Below the pieces are notes generated by a model. The model saw only the letters and a program-made list of their open reading frames with translations, did not search any database and had not been told where the DNA came from. A stretch of 64,000 bases of DNA, from the NCBI GenBank assembly GCA_963575745.1, contig CAUYUJ010003958.1, positions 358,658 to 422,657 of the forward strand. The letters run 5' to 3'. Positions 9,191-18,899 of the stretch are shown piece after piece. The first letter of the stretch is position 1. Each line of letters opens with the position of its first letter. A program made the position numbers and the translations under genes. The DNA is from Prorocentrum cordatum. Taxonomy: Eukaryota; Sar; Dinophyceae; Prorocentrales; Prorocentraceae.

Positions 9191-9838
9191 CCCCTACCCC
9201 CCCATACCCCCTTTCCTCCTCGTCCTCCTCCCCCTCCTACCCCCCCCCCATACCCGAAGGAGCCGCGCCTGCCGGCGCACACGCCGCGCCTCCGACGTCG
9301 CACGGGGGCCCGGGCCCGCACGGAGGCCAAGAGACGAACGCCCCCCCCCACGCTCGGGGGTGCGCTGCCCGCAGGAGTCCCTCGCATCCTTCGGGCGCGG
9401 CCAAGAGGGAGTGGATATCATGGCAGGGGCCATGATCTCTCCCCAGATTTCATGGTGCACTGTCTCATTTCAAGATGTCCCCAGCGCCCCCCTAGGCCGC
9501 GAACGTGTCGCCAGCCTTCTTGACTGCCCCCCTCTTGGACGCCCGAATCATGGAGAGGGAGAGGGTGATGTGGATGTGCAGGGTGAGGCTGCTGTTCCTC
9601 CTCCTCCTCCTCCTCCTCCTCCTCCTCCTCCTCCTCCTGCTGAACTGCCGAAATTGGGTCTAAAGATCCCGCGGGCGTAACCTCATCCTCCTCCTCATCC
9701 TGCTCATCCTCCTCCTCCTCTTTCTCCTCCTCCTGCTCTAGATCTCCCGCAGGGGCGCGGAGACAGTTGATTCATGCATCGCGGCAAGGGCCGCCTTCCT
9801 CACTCAGCATCGTCAGACCTACGGTCAGCACGGGATCA

Positions 9839-10035
9839 CACGAGGCATTCCAGAAAGGGCTTCGCTCTCGAGGATCGAAGGAGCTGGTGCTTCTTCCTCG
9901 GCGGCACGCGGCGGAAGTAAAGCGAGGCCACCTCCGCCGGCGGAATCTCGGCGGAAGCTTGGCGGAAGTACAAATCGGCCTCCCAAGAGATGGCGAGGTG
10001 TTTTAGTTCAGGGTTGCTTGAACGCGCCACATGGA
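9839..10035 (+). repeat. Dispersed repeat family B, copy 1 (~190 bp)
   Basis: Starts near GAGGCATTCCAGAAAGGG, continues with CTCGAGGATCGAAGGAGCTG, several GGCGGAAG motifs and AAGAGATGGCGAGGTG. Related copies lie at 10579-10770 and 40047-40235, with a weaker piece at 31615-31740. Confidence 0.8.
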
Positions 10036-10140
10036 TGGATAAGTTTCCAAGGGATGTCCCTGCATAATTACTTGGAACAAGAAAAAGCAGCATGGGCATG
10101 AACATGTGGCGCTCCGCGCGGGTTTTTGGGGTCTGCGTTG

Positions 10141-10203
10141 GGACCCCCTGGCGGCGCCTCCGGCGCCGCCCCTGGCGCGCTCCGCGCGCCAGGGAGTGGG
10201 TCC
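10141..10203. repeat. GC-rich cloverleaf-like inverted repeat
   Basis: An outer stem GGACCC (10141-10146) pairs with GGGTCC (10198-10203) and encloses two perfect hairpins: GGCGGCGCC-TCC-complement (10150-10170) and CCTGGCGCG with its complement. The result is a three-way junction. I see no tRNA identity elements. Confidence 0.7.
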
Positions 10204-10578
10204 AGCGACGATCTAAGAAATTTGCGCGGAATTCCACATGTTTCAGGTGATGCATGTTTGCTCCCTCGGATGGTTGCAGTCCCATCCTTGCCCAGCCCTC
10301 AGCCTTGAGCCATGGGCATGGGCCGTGGGTGTCCGGCTTCGGCCTCCATTTGGGCGTCCAAGGGCCCTGTGTCCTTACCGCGCATCCTTCTGATCCAGTC
10401 GTATTGTGCCCTCATCCCAGGTGGGCCAGGGCCGTTTCCTTAGGGGGCCACCAGCCACCGAGACAGCGGCGGCTTTTACCTAGCGTTGTTCCTTCCTTCT
10501 GCTTGTTTTTTTTGCCGCCACGTCGGGATCCGCTTCGAAAAAATGCTCAGGATGGACCCCAGGAGGGGTCCGGGGGAC

Positions 10579-10770
10579 AGATGAGGCGTTCCAGAAAGGG
10601 TCTCGCCTTCGAGGATCGAAGGAATTGGCATCTCTTCCTTGGCGGAAAGCGGCGGGAGCAAAACGGGAGAGGCTGCGATGGTGGAAGCCGGCGGAAGTAA
10701 GACATGCGCCCCGAAGAGATGGCAAAGTTGTTTGGTGCAGGGATTCGGGAACTCGACAGATGCTGATCGG
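10579..10770 (+). repeat. Dispersed repeat family B, copy 2
   Basis: GAGGCGTTCCAGAAAGGG, CGAGGATCGAAGG, GGCGGAAG motifs, then GAAGAGATGGCAAAG and GGGATTCGGGAACTCG. The order matches copy 1. Just upstream (10547-10575) a GGACCCCAGGAGGGGTCC-type palindrome recurs near 39567. Confidence 0.8.
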
Positions 10771-10779
10771 ATTTGGGCC

Positions 10780-11220
10780 CAGCGGGAGAGCCGCCGTGGT
10801 CGGAGCTAGCTCTCCCCAGACGCCACCTGGAGGTGGGGGCGGGCGCCGCGAAGCCCGATGCAGAGGGCAGCTATCCCTACCTGAGGGGGGCGGGTCGGCC
10901 GGAGGTGCCAAGGCTTCCCCAGCGGGGAAGGGGAAGGTCCAGCGATGCTCTGTCCATCCTGTGTCTCTCTCTCTCTCTCTCTTGCTCTCCCTCTCTCTTC
11001 TTCCTTCTCCCGTTCGCTTAAAATTCTGCTCCACCGTCACCCACTGTCAGTCAGAGCGGTGCCCCAGCGCCCACCTGCAGTGCCCCCGCGGCACCTCGAC
11101 TGCAGGCTAATGTCCGATGTCCGATGTTCAGCGAGGGCGCTGGTCGAAGAACGAACAAGACGACAAAAACGTAAAAGCTCGGAGCGCCGTGCGGATTTCT
11201 TCGGTTGGCGCTGTGCCCCC
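10780..11220. other. Non-coding stretch with short CT tract
   Basis: A CT-rich run at 10968-11010 is the only notable feature. The ORFs are short and overlap on both strands; no gene recognised. Confidence 0.5.
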
Positions 11221-11231
11221 CTCCTCGCCAC

Positions 11232-11280
11232 CCCTGGCGGTCCCTCGGGCGCCGCTCGCGGCGCGCTCCGCGCGCCAGGG
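11232..11280. repeat. GC-rich nested palindrome, second copy type
   Basis: Outer arms CCCTGGCG and CGCCAGGG enclose GCGCCG-CTCG-CGGCGC and the GCGCGCTCCGCGCGC motif also found at 10141-10203. Confidence 0.7.
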
Positions 11281-11961
11281 GGCCCACTAAGTCTGCAGGG
11301 GCCTCCGAGTGTTCATGCTTACGGTCGGACCGAGGTTTAAGATCGAGGTCGGATCGGGGAGGGTACCTTAATGTTCTTCGTGTTTGTTGGGCGTTCTTGT
11401 GCATCGGGGGGGGGGGAGGGCACCCTCGAATGTTCTTCAGTTTGGGCCAGCGGAGGGTCTCATGTTCTTTAAAGATGTTATGTTGTCCTAGGTCGACCAT
11501 CTACGTCGTGTGTGTTGCTTCCAATATTGTGAAGACCTTTCGGTCGGTGCCGCCGACCCTGAAGGCGGGACCTTCCCTGGGGCCGCCGCTGGCGACCCCC
11601 TCCCAGGACCCCCGGGGACCCCGGGGCGGCGGCATTCTGACTTGGGAACCAACCCTTTCCCCCCCCCCCTTTCCCCCTCCAACCGTTGGGACTGTTGCTG
11701 TTGACGACGACGACGACAGCGTCTTCCACACGCCGAAGATCGGCGGATCTCGTGCTTTTTGCCTCCAATATCTTCATCCCTCCTCCGAATCCCCCTTCGC
11801 TCCTCCTCCTCCTCCTCCTCCTCTTCCTCCTCCTCCTCGCCCTGCCGTGAGGGGGCCACGCGCACGGCGGGCCTTCGGGCCCCGGTCCTCGGAAGACGCC
11901 TCCGCCTCTTGGACACCTCATGGCAAGAGGCGCCCCATGGAAAGACGAGCGCCTTGTCCTC

Positions 11962-12325
11962 AAACCAAACGGGTCTTCCCAAACCAAATTTGGGCTTGGG
12001 TGACCCAGGTTTTGATTTGGGAAGACCCCGTTAGGTTTGGGAAGACCCGGTTGGTTTGTTTTTGGAAGACTCGGGTTGTGCGGTTTGGGAAGGCCCGGTT
12101 GGTTCGGGAAAGCCCGGATGTTTGTTTGGGAAGACCCGGTTGGTTTGGGAAGATCCGGAGAGTTGGTTTGGGAAGACCCGGTTGGTTTGGGAAGACTTGG
12201 GGGCGTTGGTTTGGGAAGACCCGTTTGGTTTGGGAAGACCCGGGTTTGGTTTGGGAAGACTCGGCGGTCTGATTCAGCAACATTTGGTTTGGGAAGACCC
12301 GTTTGGTTTGGGAAAACCTTGGTCC
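11962..12325. repeat. GGTTTGGGAAGACC minisatellite with an inverted first unit
   Basis: More than a dozen 15-25 bp units around GGTTTGGGAAGACCCGG fill 12020-12320. The first units (about 11962-11988) run in the opposite orientation (GGGTCTTCCCAAACC), so the array begins with a foldback. All frames are open and give pseudo-peptides such as VWEDPVGLGRPGW; these are not genes. Confidence 0.9.
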
Positions 12326-12539
12326 CGCCTTGTGGGCCTTCCACTCAGACGAGAGCACCGCTTTGAAAAGCAACGAGAAAATAATGAATGCGAGTAGGTA
12401 TCATTACTTCGTTCATGCTAGCGGGTTTTATTCAACGCGGTGTCCAACGAGAGACCTTCCTTTTTATAACAAAGGAACCACCCTCCGTCCGAGTAACTCT
12501 TGCACAATATGACCTCTCTTGTCATGAAAGTTGGGGAAG
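12326..12539. other. Unassigned AT-richer stretch
   Basis: No ORF or repeat recognised. Confidence 0.4.
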
Positions 12540-12955
12540 TCTGTAGCGAGAGCCCCATTTTGAAGGGAATCGCAAGCCATCCGTGCAGCTGCTACTTAAT
12601 TTCATGCTTCTGGTCGTTAGATTTGAAGTCTCAAGCCAAAGCCACCCTGTAAACAACCTATGCCCTCCATCCTGGAGGCTGTTGCAAGCTTTTTGGGCGA
12701 ATGTGTGCAGCGCGATGGCGAAAGCACTACATTGACCATTAATGTCCCGCCGTCATTTTAACCCCTGTGCCAGCTTTTAGCACGAACGTGCGCGGCGCTA
12801 TTGCGACAGCCTCATGTTGAAGAACTACCGCCGTCCATGATGGTCTAGCAGTTTTTGAAGACGAACGCGCGCGGCGCCGAAGCGAAAGCCTTATTGTGAA
12901 GAGGACCCGCCTCCATGCGTGCAGATGTTGCATACTTCAAGCTTCAGGCGAGCGA
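12540..12955 (+). repeat. ~80-bp satellite, block 1
   Basis: Four diverged units share a core such as ACGAACGTGCGCGGCGCTAT followed by GCGAAAGCC and TTTTGAAG (for example near 12700, 12780 and 12860). The same unit occurs in reverse complement at 15300-15505. Confidence 0.75.
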
Positions 12956-13019
12956 ATGGTGAGGAAGTGTCAGGCGAACCGCCGGGCCCAACGACACGAC
13001 ATGGACCCTCTGTGGGAAA

Positions 13020-13195
13020 AGCTCAATCAATAGGAGAAGGAGAAGGAGGAATAATAAGAAAAGGAGGAGGAAGGAGAAGGAGAGAAGGAGGATGAAGAAG
13101 ACGAAGAGGAAGAAGAGGAGGAGGAGGAGGAAGAAGCTCACTCAAGCGGAGGAGGAAGAAGAAGAGGAGGAGGAGGAGGTGGAAGAATAATAAGA
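13020..13195. repeat. GGA/GAA-rich purine tract
   Basis: Mixed AGG, AAG and GAAGAA triplets with no stable unit. The following 13196-13540 holds no recognisable gene, only short TGTTCTT-type echoes of 11360-11470. Confidence 0.85.
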
Positions 13196-13649
13196 ATAAC
13201 AAGTGGGGGAGGCCTTAGGCAACTGCGATAACCGAGGAAGGAGCTGCAGAATGCAGGGCCCGCGTCATCAAGGGAAGAGTTTGCTGTGAGTCGTCCTGCG
13301 ATCTCTCCAGATTACACGATGCAGGCGGTGTCGGAAAACAACGCGCAAGTCATCACGACCTGAGCCTAAGGTAGATTTGGGATGGGCCATCTCATGTTCT
13401 TTGTGTTGGGGCTCTCCACCTTAGAATGCTCTTCGCTTTGGGCGTCTCCATGGGCCCTTGGGCCTTCAGTAAAGGGGCTCGTGTTCTTGAACTGCGACTT
13501 TGGTGACCGCGCTTTGACTGTACACAGAAAGGCGATTAGGGATCATTCCTCCCACTCCTCCTCATCTGCCTCCTCGTTCCTCCCTCATCTCTTCCTGCTT
13601 TCCTCTTAATTACAAAGGAGGGCGGCTTGGGATCGCTCCCCCTCATCCA

Positions 13650-13695
13650 TCTCCTCCTCCTCCTCCTCCTCCTCCTCCTCCTCCTCCTCCTCCTC
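13650..13695. repeat. (TCC)n microsatellite
   Basis: Pure TCC run between two related non-repeat segments, 13590-13640 and 13694-13795. Confidence 0.9.
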
Positions 13696-13795
13696 TACCT
13701 TCTGCTCCTGCTCCGCCGTTTCACGTATCCTGCGTTCTCTGTTTTCTTAAGGGAGGATGGCGGTTGGGAATCGCTCCGTTTCCTTCTCTTCCTCC
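13694..13795 (+). repeat. ~100-bp duplicated segment, copy 2
   Basis: Nearly identical to 9022-9125, including TTTCACGTATCCTGCGTTCT and GGCGGTTGGGAATCGCTCC. A shorter, diverged third copy (GGCGGCTTGGGATCGCTCC) is at 13621-13640. Confidence 0.85.
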
Positions 13796-13878
13796 TCCTC
13801 CTCCTCTGCCTCCTCGTTCCTCCTTCCTCCCTTCCCTCTCCCTCGCCTTGCCTCCCTCCCTCCCTCCCTCCCCCCTCT

Positions 13879-13958
13879 CCTCCTCCTCCTCCTCCTCCTC
13901 CTCCTCCTCCTCCTCCTCCTCCTCCTCCTCCTCCTCCTCATCCTCCTTTTTCTCCTCC
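13879..13958. repeat. (TCC)n tract directly before an SL-like sequence
   Basis: About 20 TCC triplets, then a mixed TCC/T tract running into 13959. It is a possible polypyrimidine tract for splice acceptance. Confidence 0.85.
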
Positions 13959-13980
13959 TCCATAGCCGTTTTGGCAACCG
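13959..13980 (+). other. Diverged DinoSL relic
   Basis: TCCATAGCCGTTTTGGC matches the first 17 nt of the dinoflagellate spliced leader at 15 positions; the last five are degraded. It lies 75 bp before the start codon of transporter exon 1 and after a pyrimidine tract, the layout expected of a retroposed, formerly trans-spliced mRNA. In such relics the AG of the relic's TAG often acts as the new acceptor. Confidence 0.55.
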
Positions 13981-14054
13981 CATCTTTTGGCGTAAGGCTC
14001 ACCCCTGACCCGCAGCGCCGCGTCGAGGGTCGTCCTCGAACCCGCCAGGAGACC

Positions 14055-14198
14055 ATGAAAGGCTTGACGCAGCCGCTGCTGAAGAAGCCTGCCCCCAGGG
14101 GTTCGGAGGACGAGCAGTTGCTCAAGAAGTTCCCCGATGGCGACAAGGAGAAGGGGGCCACCATCCTCACCACGTGCATCAACCTCCTGAAGAACATG
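14055..14198 (+). CDS. Amino-acid transporter (AAAP/SLC38-like), exon 1
   Basis: Forty-eight codons from ATG 14055 encode a hydrophilic N-terminus (starting MKGLTQPLLKK) and then ATILTTCINLLKNM, which leads into transmembrane segment 1 in this family. Coding likeness drops sharply after 14198, where a GT donor (GTCGTCAG) begins. The exon at 24469 resumes with VGAGLLNVPVAF, so the joined text is the usual N-L-L-K-N-x-V-G-A-G-L stretch of eukaryotic amino-acid permeases. The phase fits exactly: 144 bp, no split codon. I chose this ATG because it is the first in frame after the SL relic and gives a normal-length protein. See exon 2 for function. Confidence 0.8.
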
Positions 14199-14529
14199 GT
14201 CGTCAGGGGGGCGACAAGGGGTGCTCTCAAAAGATGCGGCCTGCAACTCTACAGCCAACGGTGTCGCTGAGAGCTCAGTAGCTTCTCTCTAGTTCGATAC
14301 TTTACCATTTGCGGAAGCATGATGTTAACTTAGATTGTTGATTTTTCAAGTTGCTCCGACCGAGCTCAGATTCAGATGGTGGCGAACGGTCCGGTGTCAA
14401 GGGAGGAAAAACATCTTGACACCCCCAGGATTGGCGTTTATTAAACAGTCCTGGGCGTTTACTACGCAGTCGCCGATGCTCAAGGAGGAGGTGGTGGAAT
14501 AGGATATGGAAGGGTAGGTCGATGAGGAG

Positions 14530-14895
14530 GCAAAGAGAAGAGGAGGAGGAGGTGGAAGAGGAGGAGGAGGAGGAGGAGGAAGAGGAGGAGAAGGAGGAGG
14601 AGGATCAGAAAAAAAAGAGGAGGAGGAGGGGAGGAGGAGCAGAGAGAGAGGAGGGAGGAGAGGAGAGGAGGAGGAGGGGAGGAGGAGGAGGAGGAGGAGG
14701 AGGAGGAGGAGGAGCAAGAGAGGAGAGAGGAGGAGGAGGAGGAGGAGGAGGAGGAGGAGGAGGAGGAGGGGAGGAGCAGGAGGCGAGAGGAGGAGGAGGA
14801 GCAGGAGGAGGAAGAGGAGGAGGAGTTGGAGGAGGAGCAGGAGTAGGAGGGTGGAGGAGTAGGAGGAGGAGCAGGAGGAGTTGGAGGAGGATTGA
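14530..14895. repeat. (GGA)n microsatellite
   Basis: Long GGA tract with AGG/GAG interruptions, opposite in strand sense to the TCC tract at 15003-15160. The ~100 bp between them is unique and GC-rich. 14271-14529 shows no gene. Confidence 0.9.
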
Positions 14896-15002
14896 TTGCC
14901 TACCGACTGATCCTGTCCTGATCCGGGTGATCTGGCTCGGGCGCCCACTCGCCGCCTCGAGAGCGCGCGGCCTCGGGTCGAGGTCGATGCCCCCCCTCCA
15001 GC

Positions 15003-15160
15003 TCCTGCTTCTCCCTCCTTTTTCCTCCTCCTCCTTTTCCGTCTCCTCCTCCTCCTTCCTCCCTTCCTCCCTCCCCCCCTCACTCCCCTCCTCCTCCGCT
15101 CCTCCTCTTCTCGTGCTCCTCCTCCTCCTGCTCCTCCTCCTCCTCCACCTCCATTCCTTT
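15003..15160. repeat. (TCC)n-rich tract
   Basis: TCC and CTCC runs that could pair with the preceding GGA block to form a giant foldback. Confidence 0.85.
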
Positions 15161-15299
15161 TCCTTGTTATTAATTTCTCCCTGTCGCACCCGGAGGCCAG
15201 TTTTTGGGTGGTCCGGGCGTTTTGCCTGAAACTTGTCAGATTGGCAACATTTGCCAAGTTTAATCATTGGCAACAGTTTCACAGATGGAGGGCGGGTGA

Positions 15300-15505
15300 T
15301 TCAAAATGTGGCTCTCGCCTTAGCGCCGCGCACATTCGTTTTAACAATGTGAAAGAGCTTCACGGATTGAGGGCAGATCGTTTTCAAAATGTGGCTCTCG
15401 CCTTAGCGCCGCGCGCATTCGGCTTCACGTTTTGAGGGCGGTTCTTTTTCAAATTGTGGCTCTCGCCTTAGCGCCGCGCACATTCGTTCAAACAACATGA
15501 AAGAG
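15300..15505 (-). repeat. ~80-bp satellite, block 2 (inverted relative to block 1)
   Basis: Three units of TCAAAATGTGGCTCTCGCCT followed by TAGCGCCGCGCACATTCG, at 15301, 15384 and 15450. The reverse complement matches the core at 12540-12955. Confidence 0.85.
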
Positions 15506-15829
15506 TTTCACGGATTTTCATGATCAGCGTATCAGAAAATTTGCTGTGGAAGGGTTCAGGATTACAAGGTTGCAGCAGTTACGTTGCTTCGCGGTGTTGA
15601 CGTCCCAGGAATGGAGCTCTGGCACGGGTTAAGATCGTCAAGACGCAGCAGTCAGGTTGACCCGTGGCGTTGAAATCCCGACAACAATGCTTTGGCATGC
15701 TTCAGGTTCTTCAAACGGTTGTCTTCCAACGAAGCAGTTCCCTGTGGAAATGAACCGTTGTAGGGGCCTTGGAGGAGGGAGCTTGGAGGGAGGGTTCACT
15801 CCAACATCATTGATGGCTCTTGGGTTTTC

Positions 15830-15985
15830 ACTGGTCCTCCTCCTCCTCCTCTCCTCCTCTTCCTTCTCCTCCTCCTCCTCCTCCTCCTCCTCCTCCTCCT
15901 CCCCTCCCTCCTCCTCCCTCCTTGTCGTCGTCGTCGTCCTTCTCCTCCTTCTCGTCCTGTTTCTCCTCCTCCTTCCTCCTCCCTG
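15830..15985. repeat. (TCC)n/(GTC)n microsatellite
   Basis: TCC run, a short GTC run (about 15924-15938), then TCC again. No gene in 15506-16100. Confidence 0.9.
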
Positions 15986-16150
15986 CAGCAACTCTTGGCT
16001 TGAGGTCACACGGCCCCCCGGGGGCCAGGGTAGTCTTGGGGTTCCGACTACCGTGCCTCACATCCAGAATCCGCGGGCGTCCCCAACGCGCTTGAGGGGC
16101 GTTGTTCTTTCTCGGTGCCAGGCCCGAACGAACACTGACTAACACGTGGG

Positions 16151-17395
16151 ATGACAAAATTGTGGACCAGATGTTCAGTGTGCCAGCGTTGTAAGTGGAA
16201 TGAGAAGCTGCTGTCGGGAGGCTCCCTGTGCCCGAACTGCCGCACTAAGTTGACGCTGTACACACCTGGCCGCAAAATTCGAATCAGTCGTGATCGCGGG
16301 GGGAAGTTCCATAATGCAATTCGTGAAAACGATGAAAAGCCCCAGCCGCATTCCCCAGGAATTCTCCGTGGAGGCAACAGCCGAAGCGCCTCCCCAGCTG
16401 GGCGTGGCAGCAACAGCGGCGGCAAGGGCAGGCAGAGCGGGAGTGACGTACAGGCCAGGAAGACACTGCAGCAGGCGGCGGAACTGGCGAACGACCCCGC
16501 CTTGAAGCGCATGCTCAGCACCACTGCCACCTAGGAAGGACAGCTGGTTCCCGTCGCCCCTTCGCCCGTGAACGTCGCGCTCGTCGACGCGCTCAAGAAG
16601 GCGGAGGGGGCGGCTGAGCATGCAGAACACATGCGCGACCAAGCAGTGGCAAATGTGGTCAGACTCCGCAGCAGCTTGGCGGCTGTGGAGGAGAAGGAAC
16701 GCCACCGAGTTAGCAGAGGCGCTGAGGGCCAAGAGGGCGGCGGCAGCAGCATGTGCCAAGGCCGAGGGCATCGCGCCCACAGGCACGGGCGACGCCACCA
16801 CCAGGCCCAACAGGCTCTTCGCCATCGAGTGGGGCGAGAAGTTCTTCCAGGAGGTGGACGCCCTGGAATGCGAACCTGCCGAGAAGGAGGCGCTCACCAA
16901 GCTCCAGACGCAGCTGGAGGAGGCGCGCTCAACCTTCCAGGGGCGCGAGGAGGATATCAAACGTTGGTTCAAGCAGGCCGACGACTACAACCGTAGCATC
17001 ACGGAGCGCATGGCCATGATGCGGCGGGCCGCTGACACGAGTGCCCAGCCGCCCACGGCGACGCCCCAGCAGTGGAGGTTTCCAACGTAGCAGCCGAGGC
17101 ACAGGGCGCTGTGCAGCAGCCTGCTGGCGCGGCGCCTGCTGAGCCCACCGCAGCCGAAAAGGAGCTGGAGGAGGCCGCCGTCGCGCAGGGGGCCAAGCTG
17201 CTCCCGGAGGCGAAGTTCAAGGCGAAGAACGAGAGCCACGAAGGCGTAGGGCAAGGGCGCGGCCGCAGGAGCGGCCGCTGCCAATCCTACAGCATGACGG
17301 TCGACCACGGGGACCCCCCGGACCCGCAATGCTGGGGGCGCAGGCTGGCGATGGGGAGTGCACGTCGTTGTTCTATGCCAGCGTCGCCAGTCTGA
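16151..17395 (+). pseudogene. LINE-2 ORF1-like: zinc ribbon and coiled coil
   Basis: The first frame (16151-16534) begins MTKLWTRCSVCQRCKW and has a second Cys pair (LCPNCRTKL), a zinc-ribbon arrangement, followed by a basic Ser/Gly linker and a short helix (QQAAELANDPALKRML). After a stop the reading continues in other frames: VALVDALKKAEGAAEHAEHM, then a long helix (ALTKLQTQLEEARSTFQGRE) near 16890, then Glu/Ala-rich text to about 17260. Such ORF1 proteins bind element RNA. At least two frameshifts prevent translation. Confidence 0.6.
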
Positions 17396-17897
17396 ATGCC
17401 AAGGCGTGGAAGTATGTGTCGCAGCACGCGCGCCGTCGCGATCGCTGGGCCACGGTGGAGACTCACGTCCACATGGGGTCTCAGATCATGAAGTGGGACA
17501 AGACACCATGCGCGCTTATCGCATGGCTATGAATTCGGCTCACCGTTCCGCCAAGACCGCGCCCGATCGATGAGAAAGAGGCCGGTTTCAACGAGGGTGG
17601 CGAGATGTATTTCTCTAGATTCGACAATTACCTGAAGCGCGGGCGGCAGCTAGACTCTATCGGGCCCTTGGCCATTCGGCGTGCGACGGCTTCTGCCCGA
17701 CGGCCTTGCAGCAGCGCAGCTACGCCGTAGTCCTGGTGGCCCTGTGCGGTCGCCCCGTCCATCGAGATGACTGCAGGAATCTGGGTCGTTTCTCAAAATT
17801 GGGCGGCCTGTTGCGCCCCCTACGCGCCCCGTGGCTTGTCGCGGGCGACTACGACATGACGCCAGAGCAGCTGCGCCACGTGCCCTTCTACAAGTAG
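17329..17897 (+). pseudogene. LINE-2 EEP endonuclease remnant
   Basis: FYASVASLNAKAWKYVSQ and RWATVETHVH (17360-17475) fit the opening of a dinoflagellate LINE endonuclease. After frame breaks, SYAVVLVALCGRPVH and LRAPWLVAGDYDMTPEQL (to 17897) supply the position of the GDFN motif, here changed to GDYD. The catalytic C-terminal SDH block is not recognisable. The stretch 17898-18900 that should follow is too decayed to read. Confidence 0.6.
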
Positions 17898-18899
17898 ACA
17901 GGCGGGGCCATCCGCCAGCTGCCTGGAGTCGAGGGCACTTGCGCACAGAAACGGCCATGAGACAATGATCGGTTATCTTCTCCTGAGTCCCAGTGCAATT
18001 CCACGTGGGCAGAGTGTCTCAGTGGTTCGCAGTGTTCCTGTTCCCTGGAAGCCTCGCGTAGGTTCGTCCATTTCTTTGAGGGCCTCGGGCAAGCTTTAGA
18101 GGGCTCGGGAACTCTTCCTTCCAGCCGGGCACCCGCAGGTCCCGAGACCCAAGTGCGAGCCCTCGCCTGGCTCCAAATCCAGCCTGGCCAGGTCTAGGCG
18201 GGTTGCCCAAAGCCAGGCCCCCTCGCCCCGCAGGATCGAAGGTTTCCAGGAAGTTTTCGACGATCTCTGCGAGGCCCCCCCACCGGCGCCAGCTGCGGGG
18301 CCAACGCGTCCCAGGGAGCTTTGGGGGAGGATCAGGAGTTTGATTTTTTTGGCCCCGAAGAGGAGGGGGACCCTTGGGCGCATGAGTTCAATGTTTAGAA
18401 TGACTTGCAGCTCGTGCGCAGAGAGCTTCTGTCAGTGTTGGCGCGGACAGCGCGCGGACTGCAGCAGAGGAGAAATCTGCGCCGAATAGCGTGGGTTTGA
18501 GTTTCCAGGCGCGCGAGGTCCAACTCCTTAACCCTTCGGCGGCGCCAACGCCGTCGCCGGAAGTAGCTGGGCGCCGCGGAGCGCGCGCTTGCGCGGACGA
18601 GGATATTTTCCAATCGTAAAATGACTCCATCCCAGCAGGATGCCCCTGCCCTTGGCGGCTCGCCCATCGAAGCCCGCGTTTGAAATGCCCGCTGCGACGT
18701 GGACTGATTGTCGGCGGCAGGTGGGATTCAAGTCAGGATCTGCTGTGCTGGGCAGCCCTTCCCCCGCCCTGTCCTCTTCAGTAGCATTTAGGCTCGAGCC
18801 CCAAGCTGGCCAGCTCCTCGGAGGGCCGTGCGCGGCATGGGTGACAGCCGTGGAGAATGCTGTCCGTGCCCATCACGACACCAGGCCGTCCCTTTGACC

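Noticed and set aside
7208-9523. Long + strand ORFs (up to 771 codons) over the LINE-1 region
   Set aside because: Antisense shadows in very GC-rich DNA; the RT and zinc motifs are on minus.
10141-10203. Possible tRNA gene because of the cloverleaf shape
   Set aside because: No A/B box, no anticodon arm of proper size, stems too long and pure GC.
11962-12325. CRISPR-like array
   Set aside because: Unit spacing is irregular, spacers are only a few bases, and the genome is eukaryotic.
13764-14270. 168-codon ORF running from the TCC tract into transporter exon 1
   Set aside because: Upstream part is polySer from TCC repeats. Only the text from ATG 14055 is protein-like, and the tail after 14198 is intron.
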